A stretch of 64,000 nt of DNA from Paulownia fortunei. Lineage: Eukaryota > Streptophyta > Magnoliopsida > Lamiales > Paulowniaceae. Below the pieces are notes generated by a model, which saw only the letters and a list, made by a program, of their open reading frames with translations, was not told the DNA's origin and did not search any database. Positions 37,316 to 49,254 of the stretch are shown one piece after another (positions within the stretch are counted from its first letter, which is position 1; each line of letters begins with the position of its first letter). The stretch lies in the NCBI GenBank assembly GCA_019321725.1, contig CM033109.1, positions 9,951,993 to 10,015,992 of the forward strand, given 5' to 3'. A program made the position numbers and the translations under genes.

Positions 37316-38480
37316 TATGAACCAAAATTACTCTGGAATAACTCGACAACCAATTTATGCCAACAAGTTTGAGCTTAAACTAGCCCTCATTAGCATGGTG
37401 CAACAAAATCAATTTGGAGGAAGCACATTCGAGGATCCTAATGCACATTTAGCCATATTTTTGGAGATTTGTGCACCATCAAAATGAATGGAGTGTCCGA
37501 TGATGCCATTAGACTTTGCTTATTTCCATTCTCACCCCAGGACAAAGCTAGGCTTTGGTTACAATCTTTTGCATCATGTAACATACCGAGTTGGAATAAC
37601 TTGACACAAAAATTCATTGCTAAGTATTTTCTACCAAGTCAGACACTTCAACTCAAAAGTGAGATAGCTCAATTCCGCCAACAAGATTTTGAGGCACTAT
37701 ATGAAGCTTGGGATAGGTTTAAGGATTTTCTAAGAAGGTGTCCTCAACATGGTTATGAGGATTAGCAGTAGGTACAATACTTCTACAATGGTTTAAATGG
37801 GTAAACTTGAACAATAATAGATGTTGCTGCAGGTGGGACTTTGATGTCTAAAATTGCAAATGAAACCCATATTTTGTATGAGGAGATGGCTATTAATAGC
37901 AATCAATGGCCTTCCGAGGGGTCTTTCATTAAAAAAGTTTTTGGTGTTCTTGAGGTAGATTCATTTACACAATTAGCTGCACAAATTTATACTCTTTCTA
38001 ACCAATTTGCAGCTTGGACTTCTAATGGAGCTTCTCAAGGAATGGATTATATGGCATCCACTAACACTTCATTGATGGAAACCAAAGGTAATGAGCAAGT
38101 AAATTTTGTTAATAATCCTAATTTTAATTTTAGCGGAAATCAATTACCTATTCACTACCATCAGGGGCTTAGAAATCATGAGAATTTTTCATATGCCAAC
38201 AATCGAAAAGTGCTTCAACCCCCACCGAGTTACAACAATCTACCACATTCCAACCCTTATGAGCCCGATTCAGTAGGGATGACACAAAGATAGACAATAT
38301 TGAGACTCAATTAGGGTAGCTAGCTTCAAGTTTAAGAGCTCAAATGAAATCAATGGAGACTCAAATTGGATAGCTTTCTACTGAATTTAATGGGTAGCTA
38401 GCTTCAAGTTTAAGAGCTCAAATGAAATCAATGGAGACTCAAATTGGATAGCTTTCTACTGAATTTAAATGCTCAAACAC
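37316..38480 (+). pseudogene. gag: Athila A2 gag
   Basis: Starts MNQNYSGITRQPIYA. A frameshift near 37480 leads into the retrotransposon gag core: MNGVSDDAIRLCLFPFS, DKARLWLQSF, SEIAQFRQQDFEALYEAWD, RFKDFLRRCPQHGYED. This 'LRRCPQHG' form is typical of Athila. After a stop at 37763 it continues (MSKIANETHILYEEMA; VDSFTQLAAQIYTLSNQFA) to a predicted coiled coil of TQIGQLA-type repeats at 38300-38470. Gag packages element RNA. Stops at TAG replace CAG in the coiled-coil repeat. Confidence 0.9.
38314..38469 (+). repeat. 78-bp in-frame tandem duplication in A2 gag
   Basis: Two copies, 38314-38391 and 38392-38469, identical except for the last base. Each encodes 26 residues of the gag coiled coil and contains two TAG stops where the A1 gag copy (42146-42210, inverted) has CAG. 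Confidence 0.9.
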
Positions 38481-39500
38481 ATAGGAAACTTTTCAAGTGA
38501 TACGGAAATCAATCCAAGGGAGCATTGCAAAGCCATCCAACTTCGAAGTGGAACTAAAATAAAGGGGCCGGAAATGAAAAGTTCTAACATTGATGAACCA
38601 ATGGCAAGCACTTCTAGTCAAAGTCCTATGGAGGAACAACCAAAGAAAGAAGAAAGGCAATCAAATGAACAAACAGGGGCTCAGAAACTAAAACCTACTC
38701 GTAACTTTGAAACTTCCATATTTAATGTTCTTATTCATTTCCCACAAAGATTTTAAAAGAAAATATTGATTCACAATTTGCAAAATTTCTAGAAATTTTC
38801 AAGAAAATTCATATTAATATTCTTTTTTCAGATGTTTCTTGAGCAAATTCCCAACTACGCCAAATTCATGAAAGATGTTATGTCAAGAAAAAGGTAATTA
38901 GTGGAGTTTGAAATTGTGAATCTCACAGAAGAGTGTAGTGTCCTTTTACGAAAAAAAAATCCTAAAAATTTGAAGGATCCAGGGAGTTTTACTATTTCTT
39001 ATACCACAGGAGGATCATTTTTGGATAAAGCATTATGTGATCTTGGAGCAAACATTAATTTGATGCCACTTTCTATTTTCAAGAAATTAGGAATTGGAGA
39101 AATCAAGCCATCCACTATCACCTTGCAATTGGCGGATAGGTCTCTTACCTATCCAAGAGGAGCTGTTGAAGATGTATTGGTAAAAGTGGATAAATTCATA
39201 TTTTTTGTAGATTTTGTGGTGTTAGATATGAAGGAAGACTAAGAAATTCCTTTAATTCTTAGTCGACCATTCCTTGCTACCGGGCGTGCTTAGATTTATA
39301 TGCAATGCAGTGAATTAACTCTAAGAGTTAATGAGGATGAAGTGATATTTAACATTTATCGTGCATTGAAGTTCCAAGAGAAACCACATACTTGTAATAT
39401 GATTGAAATATTAGAAACTTACTTGCATTATCATTTTTTCAAACAAATTCCTATCGAACCTTTAGAGCAATGCATTGTTCATTCCAGAAAGTAAGGTAAT
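38481..39500 (+). pseudogene. pol: Athila A2 protease region
   Basis: After a charged linker (38469-38756) and a stop, 38901-39242 encodes the Athila aspartic protease: GSFTISYTTGGSFLDKALCDL, GANINLMPLSIFKKLGIGE, ITLQLADRSLTYPRG. The active site is the Athila D-L-G-A form rather than D-T/S-G. It continues through SRPFLATGRA to SELTLRVNEDEVIFNIYRAL at 39300-39400. Isolated stops at 39241 and 39292. Confidence 0.88.
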
Positions 39501-41000
39501 TACCATGATATTGATAATGAGGATTTAATGCATTACTTGTTCTTTCTTGGATCGGGAGAGGTGGAGTTGAAAAATGATAAATGCAAGGAAGCAATAGGAG
39601 ATACCATAATCAAAGAACAAATAATATTAAGGGAGTTGAAAACACTTCCTGAGCATTTGCGATATGAATTTCTAGATGCTAACAACATGTATCCGATAAT
39701 TATTTCATTATCTCTATCTCATTTAGAGGTTGAGAAATTACTTCATGTTTTAAGGGAGCATAAATATGCTATTGGTTTATGCTCTCTTAAAACATGAAGT
39801 AATTTATTGATCAAATGTTAGACCGACTTGCAATTTCTAATAGTTCTTGGACAAGTCCGGTTCAAATAGTTCCAAAAAAGGGTGGCATGACCATAATTCA
39901 AAATGACAACAATGAATTAATACCAACAAGAACGGTCACAGGTTGGCAAGCATGTATTGATTATAGAAAACTCAATAATGCTACTCATAAAGACCATTTT
40001 TCCATTCTATTATTTTTTTTGATGGTTATTCGGGGTACAATCAAATTGTCATAGCACCCGAAGACCAAGAGAAGACAACATTCACTTGCTCTTATGGTAC
40101 TTTTGCATTTTGAATAATGCTATTTGGATTATGTAATGCTCCAGCCACATTTCAAATATACATGATAGCAATTTTTCATAATATGGTGGAAAACATAATG
40201 AAAATTTTTATGGATGATTTTTCAATTTTTGGCTCCTTATTTGATATATGTCTATATAATCTTTCTCTTGTTTTGCAGAGATCCAAGGAGACAAACCTTG
40301 TTTTAAATTGGAAAAAGTGCCATTTTATGGTAAAAGAAGGTAATGTTTTGGGTCACCGAGTGTCCTCCGAAAGACTTGAGGTAGACCGATCAAAAATTAT
40401 TGCTATTGAAAAACTTCCACCACTAATCAATGTGAAAGCTATTCATAGTTTTTTAGGACATGTCGGATTTTATAAAAGATTCATTAAAGATTTTTCAAAA
40501 ATTGTAAAACCTTTGTGCAACCTTTTGAAAAAAGATAAGCCACTTAGCTTTAATGTTGATTACTTACAGGCCTTTGATCATATCAAGAAGGCTTTCATTT
40601 CAACTCCTTTTATGATGGTACTGGATTAGACCCAACCATTTGAACTTATGTGTGATGCTAGTGATTATGCGGTTGGAGTAATGTTAAGACAAAGAAAAGA
40701 TAAAAATTTTAGGGCCATTTACTATATAAGCCGAACACTTTATGATGCTCAACAAAATTACACCACAACTGAAAAAGTATTGTTAGCCGTTGTTTTTTCA
40801 TTTGATAAATTTCGTGTTTATCTTATAGGTACCAAGGTGATAGTGTATACCGATAATACAACTATTAGGTACCTTTTTGCCAAAAAGGATGCAAAACCAA
40901 GGCTAATCTGATGGATACTCCTTCTTCAAGAATTTGATCTTGAAATCAAAGATAAGAAAGAAAGTGAAAATGTGGTGGCGGATCACTTATCGAGGTTGGA
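39501..41000 (+). pseudogene. pol: Athila A2 reverse transcriptase and RNase H
   Basis: The RT linker (39528-39797) is followed by a rearranged stretch (39737-39835), then SSWTSPVQIVPKKGGMTII, TGWQACIDYRKLNNATHKDHF, a deletion near 40010, LFGLCNAPATFQIYM and the intact active site FMDDFSIFG at about 40210. RNase H (40648-40995) shows [45 protein letters not shown] and ADHLSRLD. It is interrupted after TTGGA (40996-41000) by solo LTR X. The integrase that should follow lies inverted at 46700-47803. Confidence 0.9.
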
Positions 41001-42145
41001 TATAACACCCACTACTCAACAACTATAAATAAAGTATAATTTAACATGATAGAACCAGTGTGTATGCATGGAATATTTTTTTTGTGTGTAACATTTTAAG
41101 AAAAGATAAATCACTTTTTAGACGCACAACCCTATTTAGAATACTTTGTCACATATGTCCTATATATAGCAGGATCAATATTTATATAAAAGCACAACAC
41201 CCACAATGACCACAGTATTTACATACTTTTTTTTTACAACAAAGTTTTAAAAGTGAAATATAGTATCAGTCTCAAATATAATACAACAAACTTAAAATAT
41301 AACAAGCCAAAAAACTAGCCCAACAGGTCGTCATCCATGTACACACTCCCTCAGACACCTACAGGAGCTCCAACAGCCGTCCAGTAAGCAAAAGATGCTT
41401 CAAGCATCGTCGTGCTCACCTACAATGCATAAACTATATGACCTAATGCTCAGCAAGTAAAGATTATTCATGTCAAAGAATAATTCACAATATCAAGTCA
41501 TGCATCTCAAAATACTATGCCCACAATGCAATTCCATGCATCAAAATATTTCTCTCAAAATTATTTCATTCTTGGGCCCCTGACCAATGCTACTATCCCA
41601 TGTACTGGAAAAGAGCTCTGCACATCGCCATAATCCAATGGCCAATAATGATATAGGCATAAAAATCCATGAATACTCATAAGCATGCAAATACATGCAC
41701 GTGAACTAGCAAATCTATGCATGCTTCGGTGCACTAGTAGTGGTCAGCAAAATATTTTTCTTACTCAAAATCATGTCGTGCAATACAAGATTTATCACAA
41801 TATTCGTATATGATGCATGTACGTGCCAGTGCCCATGTATGTATGCTCAATAGACATGAATGACAATAATGCGTGCCCTCTGCTATACACATATGATCTA
41901 TGATATTATATATAAATCACACATTTATTATGTCTATGCATTGTAGTTGCAAATGAATCTTTACTTACCATTTTCTTGGTTGGTGGCTTGGTCTAGATTT
42001 GTTTAGTATTCCTCTCTAACCTTAGATGTAAAATAGCTTGTAATATTACCTAACATCAAGCACCATTCCCAATTTGATAAGTTGAAAGCACAAAATCTCA
42101 TACTAAAACCTTAAATACCAAGCTATCTAGGTAACAATCCAGCTA
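41001..42145 (-). mobile_element. solo LTR X copy 2, 3' half
   Basis: Minus orientation, equivalent to 22818-23964 of the first X copy. It starts on the plus strand with TATAACACCC (TG decayed to TA) directly after TTGGA (40996-41000). It ends near 42141-42145 at an AGCT shared with the adjoining gag sequence, which is the left inversion breakpoint. Confidence 0.85.
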
Positions 42146-43352
42146 AGCTGTCCAATTTGAGTCTCCATTGATTTCATTTGAGCTCCTAAACTTGAAGCTC
42201 GCTGCCCCAATTGAGTCTTAATTTGTCTATCTTCATTTCATCCTTATTTAATCAGGCTCTGTCTCACCAATAACTGTGCTTAGCAAATTCTCCAATGATG
42301 CCTTTTTTTCACCTACGTTAGGATTGGTATTTGGTGGATTGTTGTAACTCGGTGGGGGTTGAAGCACATTTTGATTGTTGGCATAGGAAAACTTCTCATG
42401 ATTTCTAAGCCTCGAATGGTACTGAGTAGGTAACTGATTTCTCCTGAAATTAAAATTACGGTGATTGATAAAGTTTACCTACTCATTACCTTTGGTTTCC
42501 TTCAATGAAGTGCTAGTGGATACCATGGAATCCATTCTTTGAGAAGCTCCATTAGAAGTCCAAGCTGCAAATTGGTTAGAAAGAGTAGAAATTTGTGTAG
42601 CTAATTGTGTAAATGAATCTACCTCAAGAACACCGACAACCTTTTTAATGGAAGACCTCTTGGAAGGCTATTAATAGCTATTAGTAGCCATTTCCTCAAG
42701 CAAAATATGGGCTTTATCTACGGTCTTAGACATTAAAGTCCCACATGCGACAACATCTATTATGGTTCGAGTTTGCCCGTTCAAACCATTGTGGAAGTAT
42801 TGTACCTACTGTCAATCCTCATAACTATGTTGAGAAAACCTTCTTAAAAAATTCTTAAACCTCACCCAAGCTTCATAAAATGACTCAAAATCTTGTTGGT
42901 GGAATTGAGCTATCTCACTTTTAAGTTGAAGTGTCTTGCTTGGTGGAAAGTACTTAATAAGAAATATTTGTGTCAAATCATTCCAACTCAGTATGCTACT
43001 TGGTGTAAAAGATTGTAACCATGGCCTAGCCTTATCCCATAGTGAGAATGGAAAAAAGCATAGTCTAATCTCATCGTCGGGCATTCCATTCATTTTGATG
43101 GTATCACAAATCTCAAAAAACATGGCTACATGTGCATTAGGATCTTTCAATGCACTTTCTCTAAATTGATTCTGTTGCACCATGCTAATGAGAGCCGATT
43201 TAAGCTCAAAATTATTGGCATTGATTGGTTATCGAGCTATTTTGGAGTAGTTTTGGTTCATGGTTGGTTGAAAATACTCTAGATAGCTCATTGTAGTGGT
43301 GGTTGTTGCAATGAAAGAATGGCGTTCACATTGGCATTTTTTATGTTATTCG
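42146..43352 (-). pseudogene. gag: Athila A1 gag, 5' part and leader (inverted)
   Basis: Minus strand. Leader from 43352 (CGAAT, right target duplication of A2, 43348-43352), gag ATG at 43259-43261, MVQQNQFRES and FEICDTIKMNGMPDDEIRL, then DKARPWLQSF, SEIAQFHQQDFESFYEAW, RFKNFLRRFSQHSYED, and the downstream part through the TQIGQL coiled-coil repeat. It breaks at 42146; the rest of A1 gag resumes on the plus strand at 49255. The Cys of the usual RRCPQHG is Phe here. Confidence 0.85.
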
Positions 43353-44945
43353 TGTCCTTGAAATATTTTGCAAACCATAAGTGCACAGTGTCAAGTTTTA
43401 TTACAACGGTGAGTTGAGTTGAGTATCCACAAGGATTGCAATAAAAAATTACAGCAAATATTGTAGTTTAAATAGTCCTAATTTTATCTAGAAAATTAAT
43501 TTATGATTAAACAAAGTAGAATAAGATAAAAATTGCGAAAGACAAGAGTGAAGTTCTTAGAAGTAATATAGCAAACACCTTATGAACAAGAAATTCTAGA
43601 GGAATGATTCACCTAATTACCATCTATGTTCTTTCTTTCAAAACATACCAATTCAAGTCAACAATACATGTAAGTTAAGAATTCTTAAGCTCATCAATTC
43701 TCTCTCTTGAGTGCCAAATTGATTATAAGTTTTACTATGAATTTCAATATCTCTATAAAACCCAAGAATAAAACTCTAGAAAAGTTCAATAAATTTTTCT
43801 TCAAAACTTCAAAGGTTTCATAAGCTTCTCAACTCTATGATTCCTAGGTTATGTTATCTTTATGATCATGTATAATCTTCTCTCTCTTGAATATCAAATT
43901 TCATACATCAAACACTCTTAATTAACAGCCAAATAATCAAGATGCAATACAAAGCAAGATAACACAAACAAGATGAATAACTTGAACTAATATTATTTGG
44001 AATTCAAAACATAGGATCAAATAAGATTACATCATCCTCTAGAAAGAAAAGTTTAGTTCATCATGTATGAATATAACTTCAAGAAACACATAAGAAAGAA
44101 CATGAAAATTGTTCACTAATTTATGAAGTGAGAGGAATGGTTGAAACTCTCCTTGTCTCTAAGAATAGTTTATTCTCTCCAAAAATCTTCTCTTTCTATC
44201 CAGCAACACTACTTCTGTCAAGAACAACTTCTCACATCCAAGAATACCTTTGAAGGCTCTTTGTGGTCCTTAAAATCAGATGAGAGATGCCTTAAGAAGG
44301 GCTAAAAACCTATTTTGCCCATTTTATCCGCGTGGTAATGCGTAGATGCTGACTAGACAGCTAGATACAGCATGGCACTGAACATTCTGTCTAAAACCTA
44401 TTTCTCCAGTGTATGCAACCTCTTTAAACCAAGTTGTCACCATCTTATAAGCCAAACCGACTTCTAATATCTTCATACAATTTGTATTCCTATCTCTTAT
44501 ATTTCTATATCATTATGAATCATCTCAATAAGAAGTTTGTGGAGAGAGTTATGCCTAAAATACCAAGATGTATCATATAAGAAATTTTTAGTCCAGTGTT
44601 TAGTTTTGAACTTGTTATTTCTCATTGAAATCATAAGAACTGGATTTTGTGGAAAATATAAAAGTTGTAGATTTGTTTCTTAGATTTCCAATGGATCAAG
44701 AATCACATAAATATTATATTAGAGCAAATACTTATGGTTAAAAAACAAACATTGTCATCAGTAGTAATACAATATGAATTCTTTAATATTTCAACCAAGT
44801 TTTTGGTTTCTTTTCATTTTCTTCTCCTTTTGTGATTACCTACAAGATTTTAAATCAAATGCATAAAAAGTAATAAAGATATTTGAAAAAAAATCAAATG
44901 TTAATAAAAAAGTATATGAATTGTTGGTACAAAACCAACTTATCA
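43353..44945 (-). repeat. Athila A2 3' LTR (inverted)
   Basis: 1593 bp. On the minus strand it starts TGATAAGTTGGTTTTGTACC at 44945 and ends ATTTCAAGGACA at 43353, followed by CGAAT. Just upstream on that strand is a purine-rich AAGATTGGGGGTATT, the polypurine tract (44946-44960). Confidence 0.88.
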
Positions 44946-46699
44946 AATACCCCCAATCTTGAAAAGTTGCTTATCCTCAAGCATCAAACATGAAATTCTC
45001 AATAACATCCCCTCTATAAATCAGGTTCAACAAAGATTTTCCTAACATCTCATCTCAAAAGATTAGAAAAATATACCAAGTTTACATGCTAACATGCATA
45101 TTGGTTTCACTTAACTTCATGGTCTTGTGTGCATGAGTGTGAAAGTAGTTTATCAACTTTCATTTATCATCCGAATAGGTTTATAAAGACAACTATCCAT
45201 AGGCTTGTTTTTCACACTAGTCTCCACTAATGTAGGTAGATCATAGCATCAAAGATCAAAAGGTCTTCCAAAACTTGTATTGTGAGGCGTGGGTAATGGT
45301 GGGAATATATGGAAAAGGCAGCTAAAAATTAGCCATTTTACACAATCATACTAGAACTTTTATGAATGAGCACCAATTTCTTCATTAATCGATTCATTTT
45401 CTTAATTGAACATCCTAGTTTTCTTCTTTTTGATCTTGGATTACCCCAAAACTTATTTCTTTTGTGGTTTGCAATGGGGGTCTATTTGTTTTAGGGAGTT
45501 CAAATCATACACCTCAATTCAAAATCTCTTTATTTTCATCATTTTTCATTCTTTTCTTCTCTTCAGTTTTGCTTTTTTTTTCTCTTTTTTTTTAATACAA
45601 CAATTCATTCAAGAATAATTGCGTAAATGAGATAAAAAAGTGTAGAATATTGGATTTTCTTTTCATAAAGCTCGATAATGTGTATAGGATGTCCAAAGAA
45701 TTGTTTAAATAGGCTCAAGAGGGGACACTGGGGAATAATTCAAGTATAGGTTGGGTAGAAAGGCTCAAACGGTCTCAAAATGCCTAAATCATATTCTTAA
45801 TGCTATGCCACGTAAGATTTTGCCTCGACTAGTGATCAAGCAAGTTCTAGAGGTTGGTAGAATCATTTAGGAAATAATTAGACCTTATAAACTGTCTCTA
45901 AATAATTAAATGTAACTCAACAAACTACTTAGCACATCAAGATTCACAAGACCTCATAAAGTAAATAAAATCAATTTTTTGATGTTTAGATATGTAAACA
46001 AACGTACATATTCTAATATCCATTTTTTTAAACAACATATTGTTCATCACTAAACTTGACAATCAATAAACTAAACAAGTCAAAGAACCAAAACAAGCTA
46101 CAAACAAGCATTAAACGTCTCAAACAACAAGCAATTATCTTAAAATCCCCCCTCCAAACTTAATATAAGCATTGTCCTCAATGATTGAGAGAATTGTAAA
46201 ATTAGAGGACTTTTCTAAAAATAGGTGGTGTTCTTTTGGAATTAAAACCCTACTATTTTTTTTGTATTTCAGCGTTTAGCTTGCAAAAATGAGTAAAATA
46301 TCAAGGAACAATCATCATGATATAAAACAACACACGAATAACAAGAATTAAAACTACACACGAAAATAAGAAAAGAGAGCTTGGGTTGCCTCCCAAGAAG
46401 CGCTTTGTTTAAAGTCTTTAGCTAGACTGAAACTGAATACCTTATGTTGTTTCCCTAAGTGAAAGATTAGACATCTTCCAAATTTCATTTTCATAATAAT
46501 GTTTCAACCTTTGACCATTGATACAAAATAATGTGCCATCCTTTCATTTGAGCTCAACCACCCCAAATGGAAATGTCTTGTTGACAATGAAGTGACCGAA
46601 CTATCTAGATTTCAATTTTCCTGAAAAAAGTCTTAATCTAGAATTGAAAAGCAAAACAAGTTGTCCGAGTTGAAATTCCCTTCTCAAGATCATTTTGTC
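44946..46699 (-). other. Athila A2 3' non-coding region (inverted)
   Basis: Between the integrase end and the 3' LTR, where some Athila elements carry an envelope-like gene; no such frame remains. Two purine-rich modules of form GAGGA(C/T)AA...AAG(T/A)TTGGGG lie at 46146-46183 and 44946-44985. The block at about 45170-45900 is well matched in A1 (53540-54330, opposite strand) and in the element at 62110-62790. Short frames here have no domain. Confidence 0.7.
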
Positions 46700-47803
46700 A
46701 TGCCATTATTTTGTTTTTTCTTTATAGATTTTAGCATTTTCATAGGCATCAAGCCTAAATTCCTCCATTTCATTAAGTTGCAATAATCTTTTTTCTCCAA
46801 TTGCCTTTATATCAAAATTTAATTTTTGTACAACCCAATATACTCTATGTTCTAGTTCAACGAGGAGGTGACAAGCTTTTCCATAAATTGATCGATAAGA
46901 AAACATACCTATAGGAGTTTATATGTTGTGCGGTATGCCCACAATGCATTATCAATCATATGAGCCCAATCCTTTTGATTAAAGCTTACCGTTTTCTCAA
47001 ATATTTTCTTAACTTCCTGACTTGAGATTTCAGATTGTCCATTTGATTGAGGATGGTATCTAAGAGCTACCTTATGTCTTACACCATACTTAGCCAAAAG
47101 GTTATTAAATATTTTATTGAAAAAATGAGAACCTTCATCACTTACAATTGCTCTAGGTGTTCCAAAACGAGTGAAAATATATTTGTGCAAGAATTTAAGC
47201 ACTATCTTGGCATCATTAGTTGGCATGGCAATTGCTTCTATCCACTTAGAGACATAATTCATAGCAAGCGAAATGTATGATCGGCCATTTGATGGAGGAA
47301 ATGGTCCCATGAAGTTAATCCCCCAAACATCAAATAGTTCAACTTCCATCATGTTAGTAAAAGGAAGCTTATAGCGTCTAGTAATTATTTGAGTCATTTG
47401 ATACTGGTCATATGTCTGCACAAAAGAATAACAATCCTTAAACAAAGTTGGCCAATAAAAACTAGATTGTAATACCTTAGAAGTTGTCCTTGTAGGTCCA
47501 AAATGACCACCACATAGGGATTAATAACAATACTTTAGAATTTTATTTGTTTCTTCCATTGGAATGCATATCCGAATCACATAATCTAAACAACTTTTGA
47601 ATAGCAAGGGATCATCCCATAGATATGATTTCACATCATGTAAGAATTTTTTATTTTGATAGTATGTGAGGTCTGGGGGCAATAATCCACCTGTAAGATA
47701 ATTCACAAAATATACATACCAAGGTAAATTATCTTTGATTGTCAAAATAAACTCATATGGAAAAAATTCTTTAAATGGCCCTTAAAAGATCTCATTTTTC
47801 TAT
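46700..47803 (-). pseudogene. pol: Athila A2 integrase (inverted)
   Basis: Minus strand. From 47803: linker, WYVYFVNYLTGGLLPPDLTYY, a zinc-binding part (CIPMEETNKIL; gap), FVQTYDQYQM where the usual C-x2-C is lost, then the core: VELFDVWGINFMGPFPPSNG, with the first catalytic Asp changed to Asn (codon 47314-47316); TPRAIVSDEGSHFFNKIF with the second Asp; HPQSNGQSEISSQEVKKIFE with the Glu. The C-terminal part ends [13 protein letters not shown] near 46706. It belongs after A2 RNase H at 41000. Confidence 0.88.
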
Positions 47804-49254
47804 TCCAATGTGATACCCGAGCCTCTCACAACTCACCTGGTCAAATATGAATCTTGTATTATTTGCTAATTTTATATGTTACTTGCATTTATATTGACAT
47901 TGCATATTTCATTTCTTTTATACGATATTCTTGAATACTAAACTTAATTCTGAAACTCTCACATGGTATTAGTTATTGAATTTCCTAACTTAAGTGGTTG
48001 ATTTTATATTGAGATAAGAAGAAATTTAGGTATCAATATAGTAAATAGTGCTAGGTTACACATGGTAACCTTAGGAGTTCGAAAGGTGTCACTGAAAAGT
48101 TTATAGAAAGTGAGTCGGTTCGATCATGAATTTTTATATGTATATTTAAATCATACACTTGGGACAACTAGACATACAATACTATAATTTAAATATTATA
48201 TAACTAGGTTTATAGGTTTGTAACACTATCGGTGCACAAACTTATCAATCGGGCAAGAATCGATGATTTTTCGGATGAAGAACCTAACGAACGAACATAG
48301 GAATTAGTTACGGGAATGAATGGTGACTATAGAAAGTGAGACACACAAGATTAGGGCTACAATATAAGGGAGAAAATCATATTATACCATTACATGCCAC
48401 CTCAAGCTTATGCTACCTCATGCTTAGACTTATCAAGCTAGCACCTCAACCTATTCTTCACTCTTAAGCTAACAGCCATGACTTGAACCTTCTTCTGCAC
48501 CATTTTAGCTTCTAAATACATATAAAAAGCTCTCTAAATAGGTCCTGAGTGATTCCAACCGAAAAAGGAGGCAAAGCAAGCAAAGGGTAGGAGAAATAAC
48601 CAAGTTCAAGTAGAAAACTATGTAAGGTGAGCTTAACCTATGGGTTTGGCATGACTTTCATATTTATTTTGAGGTTTATTGGCTTATTAAGATTTTAAAA
48701 TTATTTATAAATGTGTTATTATGTTATTAGATAGGTTTTAGTGCACAAAGAAAGGGTTTTTGGTTGCAAATACTTGATAGCAAACACTTGTGCTAGAAAC
48801 TGTCACCTTGTTGTATTTTTGTGTTTTAGGTTTCAAAAGTGTATGTTATGTTGAATAAAACCTGTAATTATCATCATATACATGTTTATATATGGTTTAA
48901 TAGTATTTGAATAAATTTTCATCGGTTAGAAATTGAAATTGGACATGATATTGAAGAAATACTCAAAACTGCCAAAGTAAGAATATTTGTTCTGGTGTGC
49001 TGTGAAGGGGACTGAATTAGAGGGCCTAGACCCATGTGTTTTGGAAACTTTATGGCACGGTTAATTTTTATACATGTTATCTAAGTGTGGTAAATTTTTT
49101 AGAGTGAATAAATATTCCTAAGGAGGTTAAAAATGTCTATGAAACCTAATGTGGCAGCAAGTAAATTAGAAGGTGAAAATCTGTCCCATTTGATAACTTA
49201 GTATGTTTCAACCTAAACATGTTGCTATTGAGTTCTAACAATTAGGTACATGCT
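47804..49254 (+). mobile_element. solo LTR X copy 2, 5' half
   Basis: TCCAA (47804-47808), the complement of TTGGA at 40996-41000, is followed by TGTGATACCCGAGCC at 47809. It matches 21062 to about 22724 of the first X copy with moderate divergence. The match stops near 49254, the right inversion breakpoint; about 93 bp of LTR between the halves are missing. Confidence 0.85.

Noticed and set aside
42812..47745. A separate, third Athila element on the minus strand
   Set aside because: The LTR X halves, complementary target duplications and matching gag and pol breakpoints show it is an inverted part of A1 and A2.
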